64,000 nt of DNA from Thermoactinomyces intermedius (GTDB lineage: Bacteria; Bacillota; Bacilli; Thermoactinomycetales; Thermoactinomycetaceae): assembly GCF_016055025.1 (NCBI RefSeq), contig NZ_JAECVW010000002.1; one strand, 5' to 3'. Below, one piece after another: positions 1-8,445 of the stretch; the first letter of the stretch is position 1; every line of letters begins with the position of its first letter. Position numbers and translations under genes: made by a program. Below the pieces are notes generated by a model. The model worked only from the letters and a program-made list of their open reading frames with translations, had not been told where the DNA came from and searched no databases.

Positions 1-2
1 AG

Positions 3-74
3 AAGGATCAAACCGCCGGAAATGAAAACCAACCGCCTGTGATTCCGTTTTACAACCCTTATACCGGGGAGTAA
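3..74 (+). CDS. 3' end of an unidentified gene (partial)
   Basis: One frame is open from the left window edge to a TAA stop; the last residues include PFYNPYTGE. Only about 23 residues are visible, rich in N, Q and P, so the product cannot be named. It lies just upstream of the c-di-AMP riboswitch and reads in the same direction. It could be chance open frame. Confidence 0.35.
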   Translation, partial: KDQTAGNENQPPVIPFYNPYTGE

Positions 75-94
75 GATGATCTCAATCTGAATAA

Positions 95-245
95 AATCTC
101 TTCATAAAAATCGCTGAATCCCATGATGGGAGCGGGGGAACCACCTGTTCCGGGGTGAATCCCGGGCAAACCGTTTGTCCGGGTAGGGTGACTCTCAACA
201 CCCGAATCCGTCAGCTAACCTCGCAAGCGTTCTGAGAGGAGGAGT
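95..245 (+). ncRNA. c-di-AMP riboswitch (ydaO/yuaA class)
   Basis: The leader contains the conserved blocks of the ydaO-type c-di-AMP riboswitch in order: CGCTGAATC, GAGCGGGGGAACCA, GGGGTGAATCC, GGTAGGGTGACTCTCAA, CCCGAATCCGTCAGCTAACC and TCGCAAGCGTTC. A closing stem CTCTTCA / TGAGAGGAG is plausible. In this class, ligand binding normally favours a downstream terminator and switches the gene off. A terminator hairpin does follow at 288-316, ahead of the rifampin-phosphotransferase-like gene. Confidence 0.92.
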
Positions 246-287
246 GACATCGTGCTGAAGCCACGGTTTCTTTTGTGGTGCAAAAAA

Positions 288-316
288 AGCCGCAGGAAGT
301 CTTCCTTCTTGCGGCT
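288..316 (+). terminator. Terminator hairpin of the c-di-AMP riboswitch expression platform
   Basis: The stem AGCCGCAGGAAG / CTTCTTGCGGCT (one G-U pair) lies about 45 bases after the aptamer and about 94 bases before the start codon. The U tract (TTATTGTAT) is weak. The position fits an attenuator. Confidence 0.75.
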
Positions 317-409
317 TATTGTATAAGGCAAGGTGGTTATCAATATATTTCCTTACGTGATTCCAAGATCCCATAAGACCCGTTGAATCATCTTAATAAA
401 AGGAAGTGA

Positions 410-3070
410 ATGGCTTTGAATTATGTTTTGCGTTTTGAGGAAATGGATCGCCACAGCTTGCCGATGGCCGGGGGAAAAGGGGCCAATCTGGGAGAATTGG
501 CCAACGCCGGATTTCCGGTACCCCCCGGGTTTTGCATCACCACCGGCGCTTACCGCCGGATCATTGACGAACGGGATGAACTCAAAGATTGGTTGGATCA
601 CTTGAATGAGCTGCAACCCGATCAGTTGGACACCATTCGTTCAATCGGACAAAAAGTGCGGGAATTTTTTGAGTCCCTGGAATTTCCCGCTGCGATAAAA
701 TCTGAAATTATCAAGGCTTGGGAGGAATCGGGAACGGAGCATGCCTATGCCGTCCGCTCCAGCGCAACGGCGGAAGACTTGCCCCATGCCTCTTTTGCCG
801 GCCAGCAGGAATCCTACTTAAACATCAAGGGGGAAGAACCGCTTTTAAAGGCCGTCAAAAAATGCTGGGCCTCCCTTTTTACCGACCGGGCCATTGTCTA
901 CCGCCTCAAAAACGGTTTTGATCATCACTCCGTTTCCTTGGCCATTGTCGTCCAACGGATGGTCTTTCCGGACGTTTCAGGCATCCTGTTCACCGCCGAC
1001 CCGGTCACGGGACACCGGCGCACGGTCTCCATCGATGCCGGTTTCGGGTTGGGGGAAGCACTGGTTTCCGGGATTGTAACCGCCGATTTGTACAAAGTGC
1101 GGGACAATGAAATCATCCAAAAACAAATTGCCAAGAAAGAAAAAGGGGTTTTTCCTCTCCCGGAAGGCGGTACCGAAGTCCGGGAACTTTCTCCGGAACT
1201 TCGCCAAAAACAGGTGCTCCCGGATGAAAAAATTCTTGCCTTGGCAGCGTTGGGGAAAAAAGTGGAAAAACATTTCGGCTCGGAACAAGATATAGAATGG
1301 TGTTTGGAAGGCGATAACCTTTACCTGCTTCAGAGCCGGCCGGTCACTTCCCTTTATCCCGTCCCTGCCGCCGGAAAAAATGAAAACTACCGGGTTTATC
1401 TGTCCATCGGCCATTCGCAAATGATGACCGATTACATGAAACCGCTCGGGATCTCGGTTTTTCAGTCACTCATTCCCTTGGATAACGAAACGACGCTTAT
1501 GGAAGCCGGAGGGCGCCTTTTCTGGGATTGTTCCGGTTATCTGTTCTTAAAGCCCGTGCAGCGGAAGATCCTGCAAAGCACCCTTGCCGATGACAACATC
1601 CTGGTGCTGAAAAAAGTGATCCAAAGCAAAGATTTCAAGCGGCTCGCGCCCAAACGGGGAATCTTAAAGCACGCTTTGCGTCCGACCAAAGCGATTATGG
1701 GGATCTACAGAAACGCCATCCCCAGAATCATCCGGACCTGGTATTTTGAAGATCCAAACCGGATTGTGAAGCGGGCCTACTCCACTTTTGAACAAGATCT
1801 GGCCCGCTTCAAAAAAGAATTGTCCAAATACACCGGGGCCGTACGCATCCGGTTGATCCGGGATCATACCTTGTTCCAAACCATTCCCGATCCGTTGGCC
1901 TATACCTACACCGGAATGATCGCTCTTGCGGTAATCAAAAGCAAAATCAAAAAATGGCTGGGCGAAGAGGCTTGGGATCACGCCATCGAAAAGTCTCCCC
2001 CCGGCAATATCACCAGCGAAATGGGGCTGATGATCGGGGATTTGGCGGATGCAGCCAGACGTTATCCCGACGTGGTCCGCTATCTGGAGCAAGCAGAAGA
2101 CCACAACTTTTATGAAGGGCTAAACCAAGTGGAAGGCGGTAAAGCTTTCCAAGCCGAACTGGACCGGTTCATGAAAAAGTTCGGGATGCGGGCACCCGGT
2201 GAGATCGACATCACCCGGGTCCGCTACAAAGAAGCGCCCGCCATGCTCATTCCATCCATTCTCAGCCATATGAAAAACAATGCCCCCGGGGAGCACCGCG
2301 AAAAATTTAAACAAGGGGAAAAAGAAGCACAGGAAGCCATCCGGTCTTTGCTGGAAAAAATCAAAGCAACACGCGGCGGAGCCCGGAAAGCCAGGAAACT
2401 TTCCCGGTGGATCGCCATCTTCCGGAACACGGTGGGCATCCGTGAATTGCCCAAATATATTATGATCCGCTATTTTGAGCTGTACCGGGAAGCGATTTTG
2501 GAAGAAGCGCAAAAACTGAGTGAAAAAGGTATCCTGAAACAAAAAGAGGATGTCTTTTACCTCACACTTGACGAACTGATCCAACTGTTGGAAAACCGGT
2601 TGGCCGGGGACGAAGCTATCAGACGTATCGACAGGAGCAAAGAAGAGGAAAAAGTATACCGGAATTTCACGCCTCCCCGGATCATCACCAGCGAAGGGGA
2701 AACCTTCAATGGAGGTGTGGAAAACAAAGATGCCCCGCCGGGCGCTCTGGTGGGCATTCCGGCATCAGCCGGGGTGGTGGAAGGGTATGTCAAAGTCATC
2801 CGCCGGTTGGAAGAAGGAACATTAAACAAAGGAGAGATCCTGGTCGCTCCCTACACCGATCCTGGTTGGACCCCCTTGTTCCATTCCGCCAAAGCGCTCA
2901 TCACCGAAGTCGGGGGATTAATGACCCACGGATCCGTCGTTGCCCGGGAATACGGCATCCCCGCGGTCGTCAGCGTGGAAAACGCAACCCAAATCTTAAA
3001 AGATGGCCAATACATCCGTGTTGACGGAACCAACGGCTATGTCGAATTTCTGGAGGATATAAAGGAATAA
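410..3070 (+). CDS. rph: Rifampin phosphotransferase-like / PEP-synthase-family protein
   Basis: The 886-residue protein begins with a PPDK-type ATP-grasp domain (KGANLGELANAGFPVPPGFC near residue 23; AVRSSATAEDLPHASFAGQ near 115; QDIEWCLEGDNLYLLQSRPV near 300). A long divergent middle domain follows. The mobile phosphohistidine domain is at the very C-terminus (GGLMTHGSVVAREYGIPAVV, catalytic His about 840). This order matches rifampin phosphotransferase. True PEP synthase and PPDK carry a PEP-binding barrel after the His domain, and none is present here. Rph enzymes use ATP and water to phosphorylate rifamycins. Whether this protein does so, or acts on another substrate like the B. subtilis homologue annotated pps, cannot be told. 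ATG 410 follows AGGAAGTGA. Expression is probably controlled by c-di-AMP. Confidence 0.8.
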   Translation: MALNYVLRFEEMDRHSLPMAGGKGANLGELANAGFPVPPGFCITTGAYRRIIDERDELKDWLDHLNELQPDQLDTIRSIGQKVREFFESLEFPAAIKSEIIKAWEESGTEHAYAVRSSATAEDLPHASFAGQQESYLNIKGEEPLLKAVKKCWASLFTDRAIVYRLKNGFDHHSVSLAIVVQRMVFPDVSGILFTADPVTGHRRTVSIDAGFGLGEALVSGIVTADLYKVRDNEIIQKQIAKKEKGVFPLPEGGTEVRELSPELRQKQVLPDEKILALAALGKKVEKHFGSEQDIEWCLEGDNLYLLQSRPVTSLYPVPAAGKNENYRVYLSIGHSQMMTDYMKPLGISVFQSLIPLDNETTLMEAGGRLFWDCSGYLFLKPVQRKILQSTLADDNILVLKKVIQSKDFKRLAPKRGILKHALRPTKAIMGIYRNAIPRIIRTWYFEDPNRIVKRAYSTFEQDLARFKKELSKYTGAVRIRLIRDHTLFQTIPDPLAYTYTGMIALAVIKSKIKKWLGEEAWDHAIEKSPPGNITSEMGLMIGDLADAARRYPDVVRYLEQAEDHNFYEGLNQVEGGKAFQAELDRFMKKFGMRAPGEIDITRVRYKEAPAMLIPSILSHMKNNAPGEHREKFKQGEKEAQEAIRSLLEKIKATRGGARKARKLSRWIAIFRNTVGIRELPKYIMIRYFELYREAILEEAQKLSEKGILKQKEDVFYLTLDELIQLLENRLAGDEAIRRIDRSKEEEKVYRNFTPPRIITSEGETFNGGVENKDAPPGALVGIPASAGVVEGYVKVIRRLEEGTLNKGEILVAPYTDPGWTPLFHSAKALITEVGGLMTHGSVVAREYGIPAVVSVENATQILKDGQYIRVDGTNGYVEFLEDIKE

Positions 3071-3092
3071 AAATAAGGTTTCAACCAAGCCA

Positions 3093-3123
3093 AAGCCCGC
3101 TCCGGTGAAAAAGGAGCGGGCTT
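3093..3123. terminator. Terminator between convergent rph-like and imm6 genes
   Basis: Hairpin AAGCCCGCTCC / GGAGCGGGCTT with TTCTTT on the plus side. It can end the rph-like transcript and, read on the minus strand, the imm6 gene. The same CCCGCTCC / GGAGCGGG sequence recurs behind several other imm6 copies. Confidence 0.8.
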
Positions 3124-3144
3124 CTTTACAACATCCATGGACGA

Positions 3145-3657
3145 TTATTCAATCAAGTTCAACAATTGTTCTCTGTTGATCTTCTTTTCACTTCCTGCCG
3201 GATAATGTTTCAGCAGGTATTCCTTTAAACACTTGGCCCACTCTTTTTGGTAGCCTTCTGTTTTTGCTATTTCTTTTGTAAATTCATCAATCATTTCATC
3301 ATCAACGATTTCAATGGATTGTGGGACATAATTATCGTGACCATATTCAAATTTATACGCCTGCCAGATGGTATACTCCAATGCATAATTGATGCATAAC
3401 CATATACTTGCCTGCTGAGAATTTTCCTCATCCACTGCATCTTCATAAAACATGGAGACTCCGCCATCTTCTTCATTGTCAAATACAGAGTAAAGATCAC
3501 CGCCATCATATTTCTTCTCTTCGACCCATACCCAGCACATATCAATAGTTTTTCGGGCATCAGCGGGACCTTTGGTTACTTGATCCAAGATTTTCTCTGT
3601 TAAACTCAATAAATAAGCCACCCGAGCCTCTTCATTGATTTGGGTGTACCAACTCAT
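3145..3657 (-). CDS. Imm6-like immunity protein, copy 1
   Basis: About 170 residues, predicted soluble and mainly alpha-helical and very acidic. Conserved signatures are MSWYTQINEEARVAYLL at the N-terminus, IDMCWVWVEEKKYDGGDLY near 40, a WxAYxxE segment near 100, and the shared tail GYQKEW...LKEYLLKHYPAGS...REQLLNLIE. The pattern is that of the Imm6 family of polymorphic-toxin immunity proteins. I chose ATG 3657 because AAGGAGGTGCC lies directly upstream; a longer frame to 3720 would read through a broken Imm6 fragment. The most downstream member of the island, it follows the 3791 gene by about 130 bases. The toxin it would neutralise is unknown. Confidence 0.75.
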   Translation of the reverse strand: MSWYTQINEEARVAYLLSLTEKILDQVTKGPADARKTIDMCWVWVEEKKYDGGDLYSVFDNEEDGGVSMFYEDAVDEENSQQASIWLCINYALEYTIWQAYKFEYGHDNYVPQSIEIVDDEMIDEFTKEIAKTEGYQKEWAKCLKEYLLKHYPAGSEKKINREQLLNLIE

Positions 3658-3683
3658 GGCACCTCCTTCACCCTTTCCCGGGG

Positions 3684-3742
3684 GTATGAATCTGCAAATA
3701 TGCAGCTTCGGCCTCTTCATTTACCTTTTCATGCCACTTCAC
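3684..3742 (-). pseudogene. N-terminal scrap of another Imm6-like gene
   Basis: From a GTG at 3742 the minus strand reads VKWHEKVNEEAEAAYLQIHT, which aligns with Imm6 N-termini elsewhere in the island (EKWYKKVNMDAKAAYYL at 13.9 kb). After about 20 residues the similarity stops and the frame runs into the ribosome-binding site of copy 1. It is best explained as a deletion remnant. Confidence 0.5.
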
Positions 3743-3790
3743 CCTTGATGGATCGTTGACATGACTTTTAAACACATCGGAACGATTTTT

Positions 3791-4246
3791 TCATTTTTTA
3801 AGGACTCTGTGTGCTAAATCTTCCCAAATTAGTGCATCGTCAAGTTTTCCTGTTTCAAAGAAATGTTTAAAAGCTTGAATCATCGGATCATATTCCACCA
3901 ACCATTCCTTGTTATAATCCGCTCCCACTCCTTGGGTTGTGATCATTTCAAATTCTTCATCTCGTGTTTGAACCTCAGGATTTGCCAAACAATATTGTAT
4001 GCGATAATCAAATTCTATCGGGAAAAATGATACTGCGTACAGTCGGCGACCATCGATTTCATTTCCCCCGGTGACGGTCATGTCGCCAAAATCCGGGTTG
4101 GTTAAATATAAAGTATCAAAGTAATCACAACCCACTTGGTCCCCATCCACTTGATCCAAGTAACTTTTGATTTGTTTCCAATCCGGATTTTTAATCTTTT
4201 CTTTCCCGCCACCTGGCTTGAAAATAGTTAGTTCCCATTTACTCAT
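3791..4246 (-). CDS. Putative immunity protein, GGNEI family
   Basis: 151 residues. Recognisable blocks are NPDWKQIKSYLDQVDG near 20, a beta-rich centre with TLYLTNPDFGDMTVTGGNEI and GRRLYAV, and a helical end (MIQAFKHFFETGKLDDALIWED). It is a paralogue of the 8656-9066 gene, sharing NPxWxxVKKxxxQVDG, GGNEIxGxRLYAV and an FxxFxxxGxL end. The layout resembles Imm1-like immunity proteins, but the assignment is weak. It starts 12 bases after the stop of the 4259-4663 gene, so the two are probably co-transcribed. No toxin gene accompanies it. Confidence 0.6.
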   Translation of the reverse strand: MSKWELTIFKPGGGKEKIKNPDWKQIKSYLDQVDGDQVGCDYFDTLYLTNPDFGDMTVTGGNEIDGRRLYAVSFFPIEFDYRIQYCLANPEVQTRDEEFEMITTQGVGADYNKEWLVEYDPMIQAFKHFFETGKLDDALIWEDLAHRVLKK

Positions 4247-4258
4247 TCGATCACCTGT

Positions 4259-4663
4259 TCAATCATACTTTACCGATAAGGCGATTTTTACGGCCTCTTC
4301 AAGTTTATTTTCAGCTACAAATTCCTCAATTCGCTTCGATTCTTCATCCCAATCCGGGCCATACGCATAAATGAAACGGGCAAATGAGATGATTACATCT
4401 TTGTCCAGAGATCCCAGCATGAATGCTTGGTGAAATAAGTCAAATGCCAAATCAACTCGCAATAAATACACAATTGCTGGATATGATTTAATAATGTCTT
4501 CGATTTCATCCTTGGATGCCGATGTTTCCAAATACCCCCTGATTTCGCCAATCAATGCCTCACATTTTTTCTCCAACAGTGGATATTTTCTCAAATCAAT
4601 GTCATATTCTTCAGATTCAGTGATTTCCAGCAGTCTTTTTAATCGGGTGTACAGACAGTTCAT
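4259..4663 (-). CDS. Hypothetical all-helical protein, possible immunity protein
   Basis: 134 residues that I do not recognise. The sequence is acidic, lacks cysteine pairs, signal peptide and membrane segments, and looks alpha-helical throughout (for example YPLLEKKCEALIGEIRGYLE and AYGPDWDEESKRIEEFVAENK). It lies immediately upstream of the GGNEI-family gene with a 12-base gap and inside the island, so an immunity or immunity-associated role is an inference from position only. A terminator-like repeat at 4711-4742 separates it from the next imm6 copy. Confidence 0.55.
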   Translation of the reverse strand: MNCLYTRLKRLLEITESEEYDIDLRKYPLLEKKCEALIGEIRGYLETSASKDEIEDIIKSYPAIVYLLRVDLAFDLFHQAFMLGSLDKDVIISFARFIYAYGPDWDEESKRIEEFVAENKLEEAVKIALSVKYD

Positions 4664-4710
4664 CTATTATTTTCCCCCATTTACAAATCCGCTTGCATTT
4701 TTAACCAAGC

Positions 4711-4742
4711 CAAAGGCCTGCTTCGGTGAAAAAGAACAAGCC
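4711..4742 (-). terminator. Degenerate imm6-type terminator
   Basis: Imperfect hairpin AGGCCTGCTTC / GAACAAGCCT just downstream (minus strand) of imm6 copy 2. The preceding AACCAAGCCAAAG is shared with the terminator of copy 1, so this is a diverged copy of the same element. Confidence 0.5.
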
Positions 4743-4770
4743 TCACTTATACTTCTATTCAATCATACAT

Positions 4771-5295
4771 TTATACAATCAAAGCCAACAATTCTTCTCT
4801 TTTGATTTGCTCGTCACTTCCGGCTGGGTAATTTTTAAGCAAGTGCTCTTTTAAACGCCGGGACCACTCTTCTTGGTAGCCTTCTGTTTTTTTGATTTCT
4901 TCCATAAACTGAATATAGGTGGAATCGTCATTGACGGATTCGAGTTCTTGCGGACCATGATGTTCCTTGTTTTCAAATATTAATGCTTGCTTTAAGGTAT
5001 AAGATACGGCAAAGAACAAACACCAATACGCCGATTCCGCTTGCAAATCATCTTGGAAGACACCGTCCAAAGTTGAAAGAACATAAAAACCCTCGTCTTC
5101 ATCCGTCAGTCCATCATACATGGCATAAGAATCATGCATCTTCGCCTCAACCCATTCCCAACAAAGATTGATGGATTTTCTGATAACCGCATCCCAATCA
5201 TCACCAAAATCCAATGGTTCCGATATTTTTTCTGACAACGTTAAATAATAAGCGGCTTTTGCATCCATGTTTACTTTCTGATACCATTTCCCCAT
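4771..5295 (-). CDS. Imm6-like immunity protein, copy 2
   Basis: 174 residues; GKWYQKVNMDAKAAYYL start, INLCWEWVEAKMHDSYAMY core, YWCLFFAVSYTLKQALIFE mid-segment and the family tail GYQEEW...LKNYPAGS. The core has DSYAMY where most copies have GDELY, and the centre is most like copy 8 (13406), so these two form a subgroup. ATG 5295 is preceded by GGGGGATCTTG. It sits downstream of a broken GGNEI-family gene. The cognate toxin is not in the window. Confidence 0.75.
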   Translation of the reverse strand: MGKWYQKVNMDAKAAYYLTLSEKISEPLDFGDDWDAVIRKSINLCWEWVEAKMHDSYAMYDGLTDEDEGFYVLSTLDGVFQDDLQAESAYWCLFFAVSYTLKQALIFENKEHHGPQELESVNDDSTYIQFMEEIKKTEGYQEEWSRRLKEHLLKNYPAGSDEQIKREELLALIV

Positions 5296-5302
5296 CAAGA
5301 TC

Positions 5303-5468
5303 CCCCGTCACATTGATAATTTTCAAAATCCACATTCTCCAGAAAGCCAATCTGATTTTAAAGGATTCGGTCAAATCCATCCATGATTTCCAAAAATTCA
5401 TAAACGGTTTCCCAAGTTGGATTGGAAAAAACTTTGAATTTATCTTGAATGCTTAATCCTCCATCGTC
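5303..5468 (-). pseudogene. Remnant of a GGNEI-family immunity gene
   Basis: The minus strand reads DDGGLSIQDKFKVFSNPTWE, continues to EFLEIMDGFDRIL, then hits a stop; beyond it NQIGFLENVDFENY follows in the same frame. The NPTWxxxxxxLxxMDG block parallels NPDWKQIKSYLDQVDG and NPSWDQVKKVMKQVDG of the two intact genes. There is no start codon with a ribosome-binding site, and the second half is missing. Confidence 0.4.
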
Positions 5469-5469
5469 T

Positions 5470-6021
5470 TTATGAAATTAACTTCAACAATTCTTCTCTT
5501 TTGATTTGCTTATCACTTCTGGCAGGGTAATTTTTTAGCAAGTATTCTTTTAAGCGTTCAGACCATTCTTCTTGATAACCATGAATTCGCTTTATTTTTG
5601 CCATAAAATCCATTTCAATCGATTCATCACTCACCAAGTCAAGGATTTGCGGAAGATAATCTTTCTTTTCATACTTATAAGCTTGCCACATTATGTAACA
5701 AATTGCTTCCAGAATCGTATGGAGAATGAGCATGAATTGCGGGCTTTCCGCCACTTCCTTCTCTCCTTCAATAAAAATGAGTCCGTCTTCTTCGTCATCA
5801 AACTGATAATACAGATCATCTGCACCATACTTTTTCCCTTCAACCCATTCCCAACACATATCCATCATGTTCCGAATCAATTGATGCCACGGGTAACTTC
5901 TTGTCAAAACCAATATCTTTTCCGATAAGCACAGTACATAAGCTGCTTTTGCATCCTCACTGAGATGTTCATACCAAGCGATGGCAAGTCCCGCCTTTCC
6001 AACTTTTAGAATTCCAAACAT
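5470..6021 (-). CDS. Imm6-like immunity protein, copy 3
   Basis: Up to 183 residues from ATG 6021; the conserved part begins at AWYEHLSEDAKAAYVL about 12 residues later. MDMCWEWVEGKKYGADDLYY and the tail GYQEEWSERLKEYLLKNYPA are intact (ARSD replaces AGSD). The start is uncertain. The frame stays open to 6144, no strong ribosome-binding site precedes any ATG, and the position where other copies start is an ATC here. The first ~50 codons are nearly identical to those of the pseudogene at 7203-7665, indicating a recent duplication. Confidence 0.7.
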   Translation of the reverse strand: MFGILKVGKAGLAIAWYEHLSEDAKAAYVLCLSEKILVLTRSYPWHQLIRNMMDMCWEWVEGKKYGADDLYYQFDDEEDGLIFIEGEKEVAESPQFMLILHTILEAICYIMWQAYKYEKKDYLPQILDLVSDESIEMDFMAKIKRIHGYQEEWSERLKEYLLKNYPARSDKQIKREELLKLIS

Positions 6022-6185
6022 GATACCGGTCAAGCGGTCATCGGAGGGACGATGAGAGCTGGTGGAATCATGGGAAGAGAAGTTGTTCGGAGAGTGATCC
6101 GAAAAGGATAACCACCCTTCCCTTCCAAATTTTCCGATGGGCATGCGCTAAGAAAAATCAATGAAAGAGATGAGCCAACCTTTTT

Positions 6186-6500
6186 TCATCGCATAGGACC
6201 TGAAAAAGTGTATGGATTTTTTCTATAAGTTTTCGCCAAATTCGGATCATACAAAAAAGTGTTCATGATGGTCAACGCGTTATGAAAATTTACTTTCCCT
6301 TTTTCCATGATGAACTTTAAATCAACACCTTCAACATTAAAATTAGATATGCTCCGATCCTTCATCCACTGATCCATCGTTTCCTGAAGCAGATCGTCCA
6401 ATTTTTTCAGGTTTTCTATGATAAAGGATGTTTTCGATTCCTCAATTCCTTCTTCTTCAATCAAAACAGATTTAAGTTGATTTTCATCAAAACTCAGCAA
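6186..6500 (-). CDS. Hypothetical protein of a small island family
   Basis: 104 residues; not a family I recognise. Features are an N-terminal MLSFDENQLKSVL, a helical middle (FIIENLKKLDDLLQETMDQW), VEGVDLKFIMEKGKVNFHNA and a basic end. A frameshifted paralogue lies head-to-head at 6601-6886, sharing ML-F-E--L--VL, the LxKxxDxLQ block, VEG-----IM---K--F-N-LTI. The ribosome-binding site GGAGGGAGAA precedes the ATG at 6500. Location suggests a toxin-immunity accessory or immunity role, without direct evidence. Confidence 0.5.
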   Translation of the reverse strand: MLSFDENQLKSVLIEEEGIEESKTSFIIENLKKLDDLLQETMDQWMKDRSISNFNVEGVDLKFIMEKGKVNFHNALTIMNTFLYDPNLAKTYRKNPYTFSGPMR

Positions 6501-6600
6501 AAGTTCTCCCTCCTAAGCTAACTTTCAAGATAATAAAATAAAAAATCATCCAAAATATAAGTATAATTAATTATAGTTTAAAAAATCAGGAGGTAAACAA
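6501..6600. promoter_or_regulatory. Divergent AT-rich promoter region
   Basis: About 100 bases of strongly AT-rich DNA separate the two head-to-head paralogues. A TATAAT lies at about 6561 in the plus direction, and the plus-strand gene has a strong AGGAGGTAAACAA ribosome-binding site. A clear -35 is not evident. Confidence 0.4.
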
Positions 6601-6886
6601 ATGCTTGAATTCAATGAGAGAAAATTAATCAGAGTTTTAAAGAGAAGGATGGCATAATCATGAAATTAAAGCGATGATATCTCTTTTAGACAAGGTGACG
6701 GATCGGCTTCAAAAGCCTTTTGATGAATGGCTGGATCATCAAGCCGTCTCTGATGAACCACTGGTTGAAGGGTTGAGTATACGAACCATCATGAAGTTGC
6801 GGAAGTGCCATTTTTTGAATACTTTGACGATCCCCTTGGCAAAGCAATATAAAAACCTTTTTCAAAGCGTGGAGATAAATGAATAA
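6601..6886 (+). pseudogene. Frameshifted paralogue of the 6186-6500 gene
   Basis: ATG 6601 follows AGGAGGTAAACAA and reads MLEFNERKLIRVLKRRMA before a stop. Changing frame near 6645 restores EGWHNHEIKAMISLLDKVTD and then an open frame to 6886 that aligns with the 6186-6500 product, including VEGLSIRTIMKLRKCHFLNT. A single indel therefore breaks an otherwise well-formed gene. Either it is recently dead or the indel is a sequencing error. Confidence 0.6.
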
Positions 6887-7202
6887 AGCGAACAAAGAAT
6901 TGGTTTCATGATTGAACTGAAGATTGAGTAAACTCAACGCCAAAAAGAAATCCGCCTGCGACTATTCAATTAAAAGAAGAGGCGGAAAAGCGGAAGTAAA
7001 TAGGGATGTTTATGAAAGACTTTCTGGTCTTCGACAAGTGCTAATCAAATCGAGATAAGTAGGAGCAGAAGGATTTGGAAAATCAACCGGACCTCATGAT
7101 GAACATTGTGTTTGCCCAAAGAAGGAATTTAAGAGCAAGGTGGAACAACCCAGGCAGCACAATCGATACAGATTCTTCCAAATTAGAAATATCAAATTTT
7201 TT
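6887..7202. other. Non-coding gap in the immunity island
   Basis: I see no convincing gene. A hairpin TCCGCCT / AGGCGGA at about 6950-6985 may terminate the 6601 transcript. The remainder has only short frames with no ribosome-binding site. Confidence 0.4.
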
Positions 7203-7665
7203 TCAGATCAGTTTCAACAACTCTTCTCTTTTAATCTTCTTGCCGCTTCCGACTGGGTGGTTTTTAAGCAAATATTCCTTTAAACGTTCGGACCATTCTT
7301 CCTGGCAGCCATCCACTTCTCTGATTTTTTCCATAAAGAGCTCGATGGATTGATCACTTTCGCTTTCCATATCACATAACAAATGCCGTCAAATATGCAG
7401 AAAAACAGAGATTTTAGTGCAGGATTATCAACCACTCCCGGATAGTGCTCAATGAAAACCAGTGCATCATCTTCATCAGCAAACACGTCATAAATCTCCA
7501 CCGCACTGTATTTACGATGTTCAACCCATTTCCCAGCACATATCCATCACGTTCCGAATCAGGCGATGCCATGAGTATTTTCTTGTCAAAACCAACATCT
7601 TTTCCGATAAGCACAATACATAAGCCGCTTTTGCATCCTCACTGAGATGTTTATACCATGCGATG
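7203..7665 (-). pseudogene. Imm6-like pseudogene
   Basis: The minus strand reads AWYKHLSEDAKAAYVLCLSE, then MDMCWE. One extra A in GGGAAATGGG shifts the frame; translation in the next frame resumes WVEHRKYSAVEIYDVFADED and CIFDGICYVI. A deletion of roughly 15 codons near 7374 then joins out of frame to ESESDQSIELFMEKI and the normal tail (GCQEEWSERLKEYLLKNHPV, REELLKLI). At least two lesions are present, so this copy is dead. The first half matches copy 3 closely; the middle resembles copy 7. Confidence 0.8.
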
Positions 7666-7840
7666 GCAAATCCCGCCTTTCCAACTTTTTAAATTCTCGA
7701 AGAAAAGTCTCACATCACTCTGATTATTTCCTTATTGGATATATAACTTATGACAGGATTCCCCTTCAAGGTGATCAAGCCAAAACGAAAAAACGCCTCT
7801 TTTTAACCGGTGCAGGCCTCTTTTTATGATCAAAAAAGAA

Positions 7841-8371
7841 TTATGAAATCAACTTCAACAATTCTTCTTTCTTGATCTTCTTGTCACTGCCTGCCGGGTG
7901 GTTTTTAAGCAGGTACTCTTTTAAACGCTCCGACCAATCTACTTGATAGCCGTTTAGCTTTTTTATATTCCGGTTAAACTCTTCATCCATAAATTCATCA
8001 TCATTGATTCCAACGGGTTGTGGAAATGCTTCCCCTTTCATTTCATACGCCTGGCGGGCAGTATATAACACAGCATCAACCGCACATGACCAAATCAGTT
8101 CTGCTTGAGGACCGTATGCATTATCACCTGCAAAAGACATTCCTTCAATATAAATCAATCCATCTTCCTCCTCATTATCTGCTGTTTCATAAAGATCATC
8201 GCCACTGTACTGTTTTTCTTCCACCCACTTCCAACACATATCAATTGCCTCTCTGACCATCATAAACCAATCATAGTTTTCAATCTCACTCATATGTTTT
8301 TCCACCAAAGCCAAAGCATAAGCTGCCTTTGCATCTGACCTGACATTATTCACCCATTCTATCCATTTCAT
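7841..8371 (-). CDS. Imm6-like immunity protein, copy 4
   Basis: 176 residues from ATG 8371, chosen because GGAGGGATATTTA precedes it; the frame extends further to 8416 without a better site. It starts MKWIEWVNNVRSDAKAAYAL, has IDMCWKWVEEKQYSGDDLYE, a GLIYIEG strand, ARQAYEMKGEAFPQPVGIND and the tail GYQVDWSERLKEYLLKNHPAGS. It has an insertion after FAGDNAYGP relative to copies 5 and 6. An unrelated gene remnant (8446-8620) lies upstream. Confidence 0.75.
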   Translation of the reverse strand: MKWIEWVNNVRSDAKAAYALALVEKHMSEIENYDWFMMVREAIDMCWKWVEEKQYSGDDLYETADNEEEDGLIYIEGMSFAGDNAYGPQAELIWSCAVDAVLYTARQAYEMKGEAFPQPVGINDDEFMDEEFNRNIKKLNGYQVDWSERLKEYLLKNHPAGSDKKIKKEELLKLIS

Positions 8372-8445
8372 TAAATATCCCTCCATTGCATTTGCATTAT
8401 AAACAGAGTATGTCATTCAAGCTATTTAAAAGGTGATATGCAGTA

